Positions 53,936 to 63,431 of a stretch of DNA of 64,000 nucleotides are shown one piece after another. Each line of letters opens with the position of its first letter. Position 1 is the stretch's first letter. Source of the stretch: Marinibacterium anthonyi (lineage in GTDB: Bacteria > Pseudomonadota > Alphaproteobacteria > Rhodobacterales > Rhodobacteraceae); contig CP031585.1 of the NCBI GenBank assembly GCA_003217735.2, forward strand, positions 1,847,501 through 1,911,500, in the 5' to 3' direction. The position numbers and the translations under genes were made by a program. A model generated the notes under the pieces. It did not search any database. It was not told the DNA's origin and saw nothing but the letters and a program-made list of their open reading frames with translations.

Positions 53936-54820
53936 ATGTGCGGCATTGTCGGCCTGTTCCTGAAAAACGATGACCTGCGTCCGAAGCTTGGCGACATGCT
54001 GACGGACATGCTCATCACCATGACCGACCGCGGCCCCGACTCTGCGGGCATCGCGATCTACGGCGCCGAGGGCGAGGGGGTGAAGATCACCGTCCAGTCC
54101 GACGATCCGGGCGTGTTCGAGGGGCTCGACGCCACGCTGGGCGCGGCGATCGGCGCGCCGGTCAGCATGAAGGCCATCGACACCCATGCGGTGCTGACCG
54201 TGCCCGAGGCTTCGGCCGATGCGGCGGTTGCGGCGCTTGAGGCGATGGACCTGCGGGTGATGGCGCGCGGCGCCTCGATGGAGATCTTCAAGGAGATCGG
54301 CCTGCCCAGGGATGTGGCCGCGCGGTTCGGCTTGCGGTCGATGGGCGGCAGCCACGGGATCGGGCATACGCGAATGGCCACCGAAAGCGCCGTGACCACG
54401 TTGGGCGCGCACCCGTTTTCGACCGCGTCCGACGAATGCCTGGTGCACAACGGATCGCTGTCGAACCACAACAGCCTGCGCCGGTCGCTGGCGCGCAACG
54501 GGTTCACCGTGAAAACCGAGAACGACACCGAGGTCGGCGCGGCCTATATCTCCTCGCGCATTGCCGGGGGCGCGACTCTGGGCGAGGCGCTGGAAGGCAC
54601 GCTGCAGGATCTGGACGGGTTCTTTACCTTCGTCATGGGCACGAAAAACGGCTTTGGCGTGGTGCGCGACCCGATCGCCTGCAAGCCGGCCGTGCTGGCC
54701 GAAACCGACGATTACGTGGCCTTCGGATCGGAATACCGCGCCTTCGCCGACCTGCCGGGGATCGAGACCGCGAAGGTCTGGGAACCGGAACCGGCCACCG
54801 TCTATTTCTGGGAACGCTGA
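53936..54820 (+). CDS. mgsA: N-methylglutamate synthase subunit A (class II amidotransferase domain)
   Basis: Class II glutamine amidotransferase protein of 294 residues, matching the first domain of glutamate synthase. It begins MCGIVGLF with the catalytic Cys2; SHGIGHTRMATES and CLVHNGSLSNH provide substrate-binding residues. With MgsB and MgsC it converts gamma-glutamylmethylamide and 2-oxoglutarate or glutamate into N-methylglutamate. No standard ribosome site was noted before the start, but the N-terminal Cys rule fixes it. The upstream gap has a seven-T run at about 53854. Confidence 0.9.
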   Translation: MCGIVGLFLKNDDLRPKLGDMLTDMLITMTDRGPDSAGIAIYGAEGEGVKITVQSDDPGVFEGLDATLGAAIGAPVSMKAIDTHAVLTVPEASADAAVAALEAMDLRVMARGASMEIFKEIGLPRDVAARFGLRSMGGSHGIGHTRMATESAVTTLGAHPFSTASDECLVHNGSLSNHNSLRRSLARNGFTVKTENDTEVGAAYISSRIAGGATLGEALEGTLQDLDGFFTFVMGTKNGFGVVRDPIACKPAVLAETDDYVAFGSEYRAFADLPGIETAKVWEPEPATVYFWER

Positions 54821-54837
54821 TCATGGAGGCGACGACG

Positions 54838-55545
54838 ATGCCATCCGACACCGGGTCTGAAACGGGTGTGACCACCCTGGACCTGACCGCCACCGAACTG
54901 CGCGAGATCAACGAGGCCCTGCAATCGGCCGCCGGATCGAACATGGCGTTCGAGGTCATCAACACGCGCGGGGCGCATGCCATCGCCGTGGGTCTGGACG
55001 CGCCGATCCACGTGACGGTGAAGGGATCGACCGGGTATTACTGCGCGGGCATGAACAAGCAGGCCACGATCCACGTGCAAGGCTCTGTCGGGCCCGGCGT
55101 GGCCGAGAACATGATGTCGGGCACCGTGATCATCGACGGCGACGCCTCGCAATACGCGGGCGCCACGGCGCATGGCGGGTTGCTGGTGATCAAGGGCAAT
55201 GCCTCGTCGCGCTGCGGGATCTCGATGAAGGGCATCGACATCGTGGTGCACGGCAACATCGGGCACATGTCGGCGTTCATGGCGCAGAAGGGCAACATGG
55301 TCGTGCTGGGCGATGCCGGCGATGCCCTGGGGGACAGCCTGTACGAGGCGCGGCTGTTCGTGCGCGGTTCGGTCAAGTCGCTGGGCGCGGATTGCATCGA
55401 GAAGGACATGCGGCCCGAACACCTGGAGCTGCTGGCGGACCTGCTGACGAAAGCCGGGGCCGACGCGAAACCGGAAGAGTTCAAGCGCTACGGTTCGGCC
55501 CGCAAGCTTTACAATTTCAACATCGACCACGCTGGCGAATACTGA
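54838..55545 (+). CDS. mgsB: N-methylglutamate synthase subunit B (GXGXG domain)
   Basis: Protein of 235 residues corresponding to the GltB C-terminal beta-helix (GXGXG) domain: VKGSTGYYCAGMNKQ, IIDGDASQYAGATAHGGLL, VHGNIGHMSAFMAQ. It acts as structural part of the split glutamate-synthase-like enzyme. Start 54838 is preferred over ATG 54823 because GGAGG lies eight bases before it. Neighbours mgsA and mgsC are in the same operon. Confidence 0.88.
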   Translation: MPSDTGSETGVTTLDLTATELREINEALQSAAGSNMAFEVINTRGAHAIAVGLDAPIHVTVKGSTGYYCAGMNKQATIHVQGSVGPGVAENMMSGTVIIDGDASQYAGATAHGGLLVIKGNASSRCGISMKGIDIVVHGNIGHMSAFMAQKGNMVVLGDAGDALGDSLYEARLFVRGSVKSLGADCIEKDMRPEHLELLADLLTKAGADAKPEEFKRYGSARKLYNFNIDHAGEY

Positions 55546-55555
55546 AGGCTCACCG

Positions 55556-56881
55556 ATGGAAAAGACACCCCCGACGATGCCCCGCCAGTCCTGGACCTTT
55601 TCGAACGAGGTCAATTCGGAAATCCGCCGCGCGGCGGCCACCGGCATCTATGACATTCGCGGCGGCGGCGCCAAGCGGCGCGTGCCGCATTTCGACGACC
55701 TGCTGTTCCTGGGCGCATCCATGTCGCGCTACCCGCTGGAAGGGTATCGCGAGAAGTGCGAGACCGGCGTGACGCTGGGCACGCGGTTCGCCAAGAAACC
55801 GATCGAGCTGAAGATCCCGATCACCATCGCGGGCATGTCCTTCGGGTCGCTGTCCGGTCCCGCGAAGGAAGCGCTGGGGCGCGGTGCGTCCATGGCCGGC
55901 ACCTCGACCACCACCGGTGACGGCGGTATGACCGAGGAAGAGCGCGGGCATTCGGAAAAGCTGGTCTACCAGTACCTGCCGTCGCGCTACGGCATGAACC
56001 CGGACGACCTGCGCCGCGCCGATGCGATCGAGGTGGTCGTGGGGCAGGGCGCCAAGCCCGGCGGCGGCGGCATGCTGCTGGGGCAGAAGATCACCGAACG
56101 GGTTGCCGGCATGCGCGACCTGCCGGTGGGGATCGACCAGCGGTCGGCCTGCCGGCACCCGGACTGGACCGGGCCCGATGACCTGGAAATCAAGATCCTC
56201 GAGCTGCGCGAGATCACCAAGTGGGAAAAGCCGATCTACATCAAGGTCGGCGGCGCGCGGCCCTATTACGACGTGGCGCTGTCGGTGAAGGCGGGCGCGG
56301 ACGTGATCGTGCTGGACGGGATGCAGGGCGGCACCGCCGCGACGCAGGATGTGTTCATCGAGAACGTCGGCACGCCGACGCTGGCCTGTATCCGGCCTGC
56401 CGTTCAGGCGCTGCAGGACCTGGGCATGCACCGCAAGGTTCAACTGGTGGTCTCGGGCGGGATCCGGACCGGGGCGGACGTGGCCAAGGCGCTGGCGCTT
56501 GGCGCCGATGCGGTCAGCATCGGGACGGCGGCGCTGGTGGCGATCGGCGACAATGATCCGAAATGGGAGGCCGAGTACCAGAAGCTGGGCACCACCACCG
56601 GCGCCTACGACGACTGGCACGAGGGGCGCGATCCGGCCGGGATCACCACGCAGGACCCGGACCTGATGGCGCGGCTGGATCCGGTCGAGGCCGGTCGGCG
56701 GCTGCGCAACTACCTCAACGTGCTGACGCTGGAATGCCAGACGCTGGCGCGGGCCTGCGGGAAAAGCCACGTGCACAACCTTGAACCCGAGGACCTGTGC
56801 GCGCTGACCATCGAGGCGGCGGCAATGGCCCAGGTGCCGCTGGCCGGCACCAACTGGATACCGGGCAAGGGCGGGTTCTGA
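55556..56881 (+). CDS. mgsC: N-methylglutamate synthase subunit C (FMN glutamate synthase domain)
   Basis: FMN-binding glutamate-synthase-type protein of 441 residues. FGSLSGPAKEALGRGASMAG, then IKVGGARPYYDVALSVKAG and DVIVLDGMQGGTAAT form the TIM-barrel active site; VVSGGIRTGADVAKALALGA binds FMN phosphate. It is the catalytic subunit of N-methylglutamate synthase. The gene is followed by a pair of inverted dispersed palindromes before gmaS. Confidence 0.9.
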   Translation: MEKTPPTMPRQSWTFSNEVNSEIRRAAATGIYDIRGGGAKRRVPHFDDLLFLGASMSRYPLEGYREKCETGVTLGTRFAKKPIELKIPITIAGMSFGSLSGPAKEALGRGASMAGTSTTTGDGGMTEEERGHSEKLVYQYLPSRYGMNPDDLRRADAIEVVVGQGAKPGGGGMLLGQKITERVAGMRDLPVGIDQRSACRHPDWTGPDDLEIKILELREITKWEKPIYIKVGGARPYYDVALSVKAGADVIVLDGMQGGTAATQDVFIENVGTPTLACIRPAVQALQDLGMHRKVQLVVSGGIRTGADVAKALALGADAVSIGTAALVAIGDNDPKWEAEYQKLGTTTGAYDDWHEGRDPAGITTQDPDLMARLDPVEAGRRLRNYLNVLTLECQTLARACGKSHVHNLEPEDLCALTIEAAAMAQVPLAGTNWIPGKGGF

Positions 56882-56887
56882 GGGGGG

Positions 56888-56913
56888 CGATGGGTGCACA
56901 GCACCCATCCTAC
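56888..56913. repeat. GTAGGATGGGT-type dispersed palindrome, copy 4
   Basis: Arms GATGGGTGC and GCACCCATC around ACA, followed by CTACG. It is inverted relative to copy 5, 35 bases away, so the two can also pair with each other. Confidence 0.75.
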
Positions 56914-56943
56914 GCCCACCGCCGGCCGGGAGAAAAGGAAACC

Positions 56944-56970
56944 GCAGGATGGGTGCTGTGCACCCATCGC
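56944..56970. repeat. GTAGGATGGGT-type dispersed palindrome, copy 5
   Basis: Arms GATGGGTGC and GCACCCATC around TGT, preceded by GCAG. Its reverse complement matches copy 4 for about 23 bases, giving a REPIN-like pair between mgsC and gmaS. Confidence 0.75.
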
Positions 56971-56994
56971 CGCGGAACAGACAGGGAAAGACCA

Positions 56995-58299
56995 ATGACC
57001 GACCTCGCCGCCTTCGCCCAGGAAAAGGGCGTGAAGTACTTCATGATCTCCTACACCGACCTTTTCGGCGGCCAGCGCGCGAAACTGGTGCCCGCGCGCG
57101 CCATCGCCGACATGGCGGTCGAGGGCGCCGGGTTCGCCGGCTTCGCCACCTGGCTGGACATGACCCCGGCCCACCCGGACATGCTGGCCGTGCCGGACGC
57201 CGACACCGTGATCCAGCTGCCCTGGAAGCCCGAGGTCGCCTGGGTCGCCGCGAATTGCATCATGGAGGGCGCCGAGGTCGCCCAGGCTCCGCGCAACGTG
57301 CTGCGCAAGCTGGTCGCGCGGGCCGCCGACAAGGGGCTGCGGGTCAAGACCGGGGTCGAGGCGGAATTCTTCCTGCTGACACCCGAGGGCACCGAGATCT
57401 CGGACGCCGCCGACACCGCCGAGAAGCCCTGTTACGACCAGCAGGCGGTGATGCGCCGCTATGACGTGATCGCCGAGATCTGCGATTACATGCTGGACCT
57501 GGGCTGGGGCCCGTACCAGAACGACCACGAGGACGCCAATGGCCAGTTCGAGATGAACTGGGACTTCGACGACGCCCTGGTCACCGCCGACCGCCATTCC
57601 TTCTTCAAGTTCATGGTCAAGTCCGTCGCCGAAAAGCACGGGCTGCGCGCCACCTTCATGCCCAAGCCCATCCAGGGGCTGACCGGCAACGGCTGCCACG
57701 CCCATATCTCGGTCTGGACGACGGACGGCAAGACCAATGCTTTTGCCGATGACAGCGCCGAACTGGGGCTGTCGGCCAAGGGGCGCAATTTCCTGGGCGG
57801 CATCATGAAACATGCCACCGCGCTGGCCGCGCTGACCAACCCGACGGTCAACAGCTACAAGCGCATCAACGCGCCGCGCACCACGTCCGGCGCCACCTGG
57901 GCGCCCAACACCGTCACCTGGACCGGCAACAACCGCACCCACATGGTCCGCGTTCCAGGCCCCGGCCGGTTCGAACTGCGCCTGCCGGACGGGGCGGCGA
58001 ACCCCTATCTGTTGCAGGCCGCGATCATCGCCGCCGGCCTTTCGGGGATCGACACCGAAGCCGATCCCGGCCCGCGCCACGACATCGACATGTATGCCGA
58101 AGGCTACAAGGTGAAGGACGCGCCCAGGCTGCCGCTGAACCTTCTGGACGCGATCCGCGCCTTTGATGCGGATGCGACATTCAAGGACGCTTTGGGATCA
58201 GAATTCGCCGCCTCCTACATCAAGATGAAGCATCAGGAGTGGGACAGTTTCGTCTCGCATTTCTCGCAATGGGAGCGCGAGCACACGCTCGACATCTGA
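56995..58299 (+). CDS. gmaS: Gamma-glutamylmethylamide synthetase
   Basis: GS-fold ligase of 434 residues that joins methylamine to glutamate with ATP, giving gamma-glutamylmethylamide. The N-terminal VKYFMISYTDLFGGQRAKLV, the metal region VEAEFFLLTPEG and NDHEDANGQFEMNWDF, and MPKPIQGLTGNGCHAHIS match GmaS of marine Rhodobacterales closely. AGGGAAAG lies before the start. It sits between mgsC and mgdA, the standard place. Third GS-like ligase in the window. Confidence 0.93.
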   Translation: MTDLAAFAQEKGVKYFMISYTDLFGGQRAKLVPARAIADMAVEGAGFAGFATWLDMTPAHPDMLAVPDADTVIQLPWKPEVAWVAANCIMEGAEVAQAPRNVLRKLVARAADKGLRVKTGVEAEFFLLTPEGTEISDAADTAEKPCYDQQAVMRRYDVIAEICDYMLDLGWGPYQNDHEDANGQFEMNWDFDDALVTADRHSFFKFMVKSVAEKHGLRATFMPKPIQGLTGNGCHAHISVWTTDGKTNAFADDSAELGLSAKGRNFLGGIMKHATALAALTNPTVNSYKRINAPRTTSGATWAPNTVTWTGNNRTHMVRVPGPGRFELRLPDGAANPYLLQAAIIAAGLSGIDTEADPGPRHDIDMYAEGYKVKDAPRLPLNLLDAIRAFDADATFKDALGSEFAASYIKMKHQEWDSFVSHFSQWEREHTLDI

Positions 58300-58304
58300 T
58301 AACA

Positions 58305-59555
58305 ATGGCATATTCCGGTTTCCGCATCCTGGCCGAGGCCCTGCGCGGGCATACGGGCTGGAAGCCCCTGTGGCGCAACCCCCAGCCGCAGTCCGACTAC
58401 GACATCATCATCGTCGGCGGCGGCGGGCACGGGCTGGCCACCGCCTATTACCTGTCCAACGTCTTTGGGCAGGCCCGGGTCGCGGTGCTGGAAAAGGGCT
58501 GGCTGGGGTCGGGCAACATCGGGCGGAACACCACGATCATCCGGTCGAACTACCTGCTGGAGGGCAACCAGCCGTTCTACGAATTCTCGATGAAACTGTG
58601 GGAGGGGCTGGAGCAGGATTTCAACCTGAACGCCATGGTGTCGCAGCGGGGTGTTCTGAACCTTTATCACACCGACGGGCAGCGCGATGCGTTCCGCCGC
58701 CGGGGCAACGGGATGATCCTGTCGGGCGCCGATGCCGAATTGCTGGACCGCGACCAGGTGCGGGCGATGTATCCGTTCCTGAACTTCGACAACGCGCGTT
58801 TTCCCATCAAGGGCGGGTTGCTGCAGCGGCGCGGCGGCACCGCGCGCCATGACGGCGTGGCCTGGGGCTATGCAAGGGGGGCCGACCGCAAGGGCGTCGA
58901 CATCATCCAGAATTGCGAGGTCACCGGGTTCCTGATCGAGGACGGGGTGTGCCACGGGGTCGAGACCACGCGCGGCACGATACGGGCCAAGAAGGTGGGC
59001 GTGGCGGTGGCCGGGTCCACGGGCCGCGTGATGGCGCAGGCCGGCATGCGGCTGCCGATCGAAAGCTTCGTGCTGCAGGCCTTCGTGACCGAGGGGCTGA
59101 AGCCCTGTATCGACGGTGTGATCACATTCGGCGCCGGGCATTTCTATGTCAGCCAGTCCGACAAGGGCGGGCTGGTCTTTGGCGGCGATCTGGATGCCTA
59201 CAATTCCTATGCCCAACGCGGCAACCTGCCGGTGGTCGAGGACGTGGCCGAGGGCGGCATGGCCCTGATGCCGATGATCGGACGCGCGCGGCTGCTGAGG
59301 TCCTGGGGCGGGATCATGGACATGTCGATGGACGGCACGCCGATCATCGACAAGACCCATGTGGACGGGCTGTATCTGAACGCGGGCTGGTGTTACGGCG
59401 GGTTCAAGGCGACCCCGGCGTCGGGCTATTGCTTTGCCCACCTGCTGGCCAGGGACCAACCGCATCCCACGGCGCGGGCCATGCGGCTGGACCGGTTCGA
59501 GACCGGCCATGTCATCGACGAAAAGGGCGTGGGCGCCCAGCCGAATTTGCACTGA
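58305..59555 (+). CDS. mgdA: N-methylglutamate dehydrogenase, sarcosine oxidase beta-like subunit
   Basis: SoxB-like FAD oxidoreductase of 416 residues. IIIVGGGGHGLATAYYLSN at 35-53 binds FAD; NIGRNTTIIRSNYLLEGNQPFY is the SoxB flavin-site pattern, and WCYGGFKATPASGY lies near the C-terminus. It oxidises the N-methyl group of N-methylglutamate. It follows gmaS after five bases and heads the mgd genes. Confidence 0.9.
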   Translation: MAYSGFRILAEALRGHTGWKPLWRNPQPQSDYDIIIVGGGGHGLATAYYLSNVFGQARVAVLEKGWLGSGNIGRNTTIIRSNYLLEGNQPFYEFSMKLWEGLEQDFNLNAMVSQRGVLNLYHTDGQRDAFRRRGNGMILSGADAELLDRDQVRAMYPFLNFDNARFPIKGGLLQRRGGTARHDGVAWGYARGADRKGVDIIQNCEVTGFLIEDGVCHGVETTRGTIRAKKVGVAVAGSTGRVMAQAGMRLPIESFVLQAFVTEGLKPCIDGVITFGAGHFYVSQSDKGGLVFGGDLDAYNSYAQRGNLPVVEDVAEGGMALMPMIGRARLLRSWGGIMDMSMDGTPIIDKTHVDGLYLNAGWCYGGFKATPASGYCFAHLLARDQPHPTARAMRLDRFETGHVIDEKGVGAQPNLH

Positions 59556-59565
59556 GGGGCGGGCG

Positions 59566-59676
59566 ATGTCTTTCCTGATCGAGGGTGGGGGCGACCCGCG
59601 CCGAAGCGAAACCGGGGGCGCCGGCGCGCCTCGCCCGGCCCTTGCAGGCCGGTCTCGGAGCCTGGCCTCATGCTGA
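59566..59676 (+). CDS. Possible 36-residue small ORF between mgdA and mgdB
   Basis: ATG 59566 has GAGGGGCGGG just upstream, and the frame ends in a stop that overlaps the mgdB start region (ATGCTGA). The peptide (MSFLIEGGGDPRRSETGG onward) is Arg-, Gly- and Pro-rich with no domain. It may be only a translational bridge across the 114-base gap, or not be translated at all. Confidence 0.22.
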   Translation: MSFLIEGGGDPRRSETGGAGAPRPALAGRSRSLASC

Positions 59677-59939
59677 TCCCGCATCCCATCCTTGGCCCGC
59701 GCGACGCGCAGGAATTCACCTACCTTGGCGATGCGCGCCTGCTGGACCGTCCCGACGGCCTGGCCGAGGGCGCGGCGGCAACGTTCCACGACTACGTCTA
59801 CCTGCGCGACAACCCGGCCGGGGTGCACCGCGAATTGTGGTATCATGAACATGGAGACCGGTCCTGGCTGGTGGTCACCCGCGATACCACGACGCACGCG
59901 ATCCTGGGCGCCGAACTGGTGAAGGGGGCGGGCGCATGA
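59670..59939 (+). CDS. mgdB: N-methylglutamate dehydrogenase, sarcosine oxidase delta-like subunit
   Basis: SoxD-like protein of 89 residues beginning MLIPHPILGPRDAQEFTYLG. It carries HDYVYLRDNPAGVHRELWYH as in other SoxD proteins. In Corynebacterium-type SoxD, Cys and His residues bind zinc; this one has no Cys, as in several mgd relatives. It overlaps mgdC by four bases (ATGA). Confidence 0.85.
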   Translation: MLIPHPILGPRDAQEFTYLGDARLLDRPDGLAEGAAATFHDYVYLRDNPAGVHRELWYHEHGDRSWLVVTRDTTTHAILGAELVKGAGA

Positions 59940-62893
59940 AACGGATCGACGGTGGCCTGATCGACCGGGGGCAAAGCCTGTCGTTCCGGTTCGATGGCAA
60001 GACGATGACGGGGTTCCAGGGCGACACGCTGGCCTCGGCGCTGCTGGCCAATGGCGTGCAGCTGATGGGCCGCGGCTTCAAGTATCACCGGCCGAGGGGC
60101 GTTCTGACCGCAGGGTCCGAAGAGCCCAACGCGCTGGTCGAACTGCGCTTCGGCGCGCGGCGCGAACCCAATACGCGGGCCACGGTGGCCGAGCTATACG
60201 AGGGGCTTGAAGCGCAGAGCCAGAACCGCTGGCCGACGCTGGCCTTCGATGCGCTGGCGGTCAACGACCTGTTCGCGCCGGTCCTGACGGCGGGGTTCTA
60301 TTACAAGACCTTCATGTGGCCAAAGAGCTTCTGGGAGAAGGTCTATGAGCCGGTGATCCGCAAGGCCGCCGGCCTTGGCGCGCTGTCTATGGAAGCGGAC
60401 CCGGACGCCTATGACCGGGCCTTCCTGCACGCCGACCTGCTGGTGATCGGTGGCGGTGCCGCCGGTCTGGCGGCTGCGCTGACGGCGGGCCGCGCGGGCG
60501 CGCAGGTGGTGCTGGCGGACGAGGATTTCCGGCTGGGTGGGCGGCTTTTGTCCGAAAGCCAGACGCTGGATGGCCGGCCTGCGGCGGAGTGGGTGGCGGA
60601 GGCCGAGGCCGAGCTGCGCGCGATGGAGAACGTGCGGATCCTGGGCCGGACGACGGTCTTCGGGGTCTATGACCACGGGGTTTTCGGCGCGGTCGAACGG
60701 GTGTCGGATCATCTGGCCACGCCCGGAGACACGTCGGGAGTTGCGCCCGGTCCGGTGCGCCAGACGCTGTGGCGGATCACGGCGAAACGGGCGGTTCTGG
60801 CGGCGGGCGCGATGGAACGCCCGATTGCCTTCCGCGACAACGACCGCCCGGGGATCATGCTGGCGGGCGCGATGCGGGCCTATCTGAACCGCTGGGCCGT
60901 GGCGCCCGAGGGGCGGGTGGCGATCTTTGCCAGCGGTGACGACGGGCATCGGACGGCGGTGGACCTGGTGGCGAAGGGCGTGCCGGTTCTGGCGGTCATC
61001 GACGCGCGCCCGGATGCGCCCCGGTTCGGCGATTACACCCTGATCAAGGGCGCGCAGGTCACCGGCACGCTGGGGCGGCGCGGCTTGCGCGCCATCGAGG
61101 TGACCGGGGCGGACGGTGTGGGGACCTGGCTGGAATGTTCGGCGCTTGGGGTCGCCGGCGGCTGGAACCCGACGCTGCACCTGACCGGGCATCACCGCAG
61201 CAAGCCGGCCTGGGATGAAACCCTGCAGGCCTTCGTGCCGGGGCAGGGCGGCCCTGCGGGCCTTGCCGCCGCTGGCGCGGCGGCCGGGCGCGGCGGCTGC
61301 GCGGCCGCGTTGGTGGATGGACAGCGGGTGGCGGCGGAGGCCCTCGCTGCGCTCGGGCTGTCGACCCCGAAAGTGGATCTCCCTTCGGCGGAGGATCTGC
61401 CGCAGGCCATCGCGCCGCTGTGGCATGTGCCGGGCAAGGGGCGCGCCTGGGTCGATCAGCAGAACGATGTCACCGTCAAGGACATCAAGCTGGCGCACCA
61501 GGAAAACATGGTGTCGGTCGAGCATCTGAAGCGTTGGACCACGCTGGGCATGGCGACGGACCAGGGCAAGACGGCCAATGTCACCGCGCTGGCGGTGATG
61601 GCGGAACTGACCGGCCAGACGATCCCGGAAACCGGCACGACCACCTATCGGCCGCCCTTCACGCCGGTGTCGATGGGCGTTCTGGGCGGTGGCGACAGTG
61701 GCCCGCATTTCCGCCCCACGCGCCTACCGCCGACCCATCACTGGGCGGAACAGCAGGGCGCCGTATTCGTCGAGGTCGGGCAATGGATGCGCGCCCAGTA
61801 CTTCCCGAAAAAGGGCGAAACCCACTGGCGCGAAAGCGTCGACCGCGAGGCGTTGGCCGTGCGCAGGGACGTGGGCATCTGCGACGTGACCACGCTGGGC
61901 AAGATCGACGTGCAGGGGGCCGATGCGGGCGCGTTCCTCGACCGGATCTATTCCAACGCCATGGCCAGCCTGAAGGTCGGCAAGGTCCGCTATGGGCTGA
62001 TGCTGCGCGAGGACGGGATCCTGTACGACGACGGCACCTGCGCGCGGCTGGCCGAAGATCATTACGTGGTCACCACCACGACCGCCAATGCCGGGCCGGT
62101 CTATCGCAACATGGAATTCGCGCGCCAGGGGCTGTTCCCGGACATGGACGTGCAGATCGTGTCGACCACCGACGCCTGGGCGCAGATCGCCGTGGCGGGG
62201 CCGAAATCGCGCACCCTGATCGAACGGATCGTCGATGAGGCCGATGTCTCGAACGCGGCGTTTCCCTTCATGGCCTGCGGTGCGGTCACCGTCGCCGGAG
62301 GCCTGCGCGCGCGGCTTTTCCGGATCTCGTTCTCGGGTGAACTGGCCTATGAACTGGCCGTGCCCGCCCGCTATGGCGCGGCGGTGATGGCCAGGCTGAT
62401 GGAGCTGGGCGCGGACCTGGGCGTTACCCCTTACGGGACCGAGGCGCTTGGCGTGCTGCGTGTCGAAAAGGGCCATGCGGCGGGGTCGGAACTGAACGGG
62501 CAGACCACGGCGCAGATGCTGGGGATGGGACGGATGGTGTCGGTCAAGAAGGACAGTATCGGCGCGGTGATGTCGCGCCGTCCGGGGCTGGCGGACGACA
62601 CGCGGCGGCTGGTGGGGCTGATGCCCATCCACCCGGACGACAAGGTCGTGCCCGGCGCGCATCTGTTCACCGACGGCGCGGCCCGGTCGATGGCGACAGA
62701 CGAAGGCTGGATCACCTCGGCCTGCTATTCGCCGCATATGGAATGTTCCATCGGGCTGGGCTACCTCAGGGAAGGCGATCACCGGATGGACGAGGTGATC
62801 GTGGCGGCGAACCCGCTGGAAGGGACCGAGGCGCGGCTGAAGGTCGTGTCGGCCCATTTCGTGGATCCCGAAGGAGGACGCCTGCGTGACTGA
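59936..62893 (+). CDS. mgdC: N-methylglutamate dehydrogenase, sarcosine oxidase alpha-like subunit
   Basis: SoxA-like subunit of 985 residues. The N-terminal ferredoxin-like domain (FQGDTLASALLANGVQLMGR) is followed by an NAD-binding region (LLVIGGGAAGLAAALTAGRA near 165-185) and a C-terminal GcvT-like folate domain from about 600 (LGKIDVQGADAGAFLDRIYS, then RISFSGELAYELAVPA). It should pass the methyl carbon to tetrahydrofolate as 5,10-methylene-THF. It overlaps mgdB and mgdD by four and eight bases. Confidence 0.9.
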   Translation: MKRIDGGLIDRGQSLSFRFDGKTMTGFQGDTLASALLANGVQLMGRGFKYHRPRGVLTAGSEEPNALVELRFGARREPNTRATVAELYEGLEAQSQNRWPTLAFDALAVNDLFAPVLTAGFYYKTFMWPKSFWEKVYEPVIRKAAGLGALSMEADPDAYDRAFLHADLLVIGGGAAGLAAALTAGRAGAQVVLADEDFRLGGRLLSESQTLDGRPAAEWVAEAEAELRAMENVRILGRTTVFGVYDHGVFGAVERVSDHLATPGDTSGVAPGPVRQTLWRITAKRAVLAAGAMERPIAFRDNDRPGIMLAGAMRAYLNRWAVAPEGRVAIFASGDDGHRTAVDLVAKGVPVLAVIDARPDAPRFGDYTLIKGAQVTGTLGRRGLRAIEVTGADGVGTWLECSALGVAGGWNPTLHLTGHHRSKPAWDETLQAFVPGQGGPAGLAAAGAAAGRGGCAAALVDGQRVAAEALAALGLSTPKVDLPSAEDLPQAIAPLWHVPGKGRAWVDQQNDVTVKDIKLAHQENMVSVEHLKRWTTLGMATDQGKTANVTALAVMAELTGQTIPETGTTTYRPPFTPVSMGVLGGGDSGPHFRPTRLPPTHHWAEQQGAVFVEVGQWMRAQYFPKKGETHWRESVDREALAVRRDVGICDVTTLGKIDVQGADAGAFLDRIYSNAMASLKVGKVRYGLMLREDGILYDDGTCARLAEDHYVVTTTTANAGPVYRNMEFARQGLFPDMDVQIVSTTDAWAQIAVAGPKSRTLIERIVDEADVSNAAFPFMACGAVTVAGGLRARLFRISFSGELAYELAVPARYGAAVMARLMELGADLGVTPYGTEALGVLRVEKGHAAGSELNGQTTAQMLGMGRMVSVKKDSIGAVMSRRPGLADDTRRLVGLMPIHPDDKVVPGAHLFTDGAARSMATDEGWITSACYSPHMECSIGLGYLREGDHRMDEVIVAANPLEGTEARLKVVSAHFVDPEGGRLRD

Positions 62894-63431
62894 GCTTGTC
62901 GCATCGACCGCGTTCGGGGGCACCGTGCCCCGGGTGGACCGCCTGGGCCCCGTGACCTTGACCGAACGGATGGACCTGGGCCTGGCGTCCCTGGCGCTGC
63001 GCTCGGGGGATCAGCCCACGCCCTTCGGGATGACCCTGGCGGAACCGGGGACCTGCGTGGCGGGCGAGGCCACGGGCTGTTTCTGGATGGCGCCGGGGCA
63101 GTGGATGATCGAAGGGCAGGGCAAGGCCGCGACGGATTTCGCGGCCGAGGTTCTGGCCCAGGCGCCGGGCTGTTCCGTGACCGAGCAGACCGATGGCTGG
63201 GTGATCGTCGACATCGACGGACCGGCCGAGGCGCTGGAACGGATGCGCGAGCGGCTGGTGAACCTGCCGGCGGCGGCGCTGGCGCCCGGCAAGGCGACGC
63301 GCACGCTGATGCACCACATGACCGTCTTCATCCTGCGCCGCTCCGAAGGGACGCTGACGGTGATGGGCATGCGGTCTTATGCCGGGTCGATCTGGCACGC
63401 GCTGGCCGTCACTGCGGAACGATTGGGTTAG
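62886..63431 (+). CDS. mgdD: N-methylglutamate dehydrogenase, sarcosine oxidase gamma-like subunit
   Basis: SoxG-like subunit of 181 residues: FWMAPGQWMIEGQGKA near residue 60 and FILRRSEGTLTVMGMRSYAGS near the C-terminus. It contributes to the folate-binding channel. The start is GTG 62886 with GGAGG eight bases before it. Its stop overlaps the convergent aminotransferase stop by four bases. Confidence 0.86.
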   Translation: MTELVASTAFGGTVPRVDRLGPVTLTERMDLGLASLALRSGDQPTPFGMTLAEPGTCVAGEATGCFWMAPGQWMIEGQGKAATDFAAEVLAQAPGCSVTEQTDGWVIVDIDGPAEALERMRERLVNLPAAALAPGKATRTLMHHMTVFILRRSEGTLTVMGMRSYAGSIWHALAVTAERLG

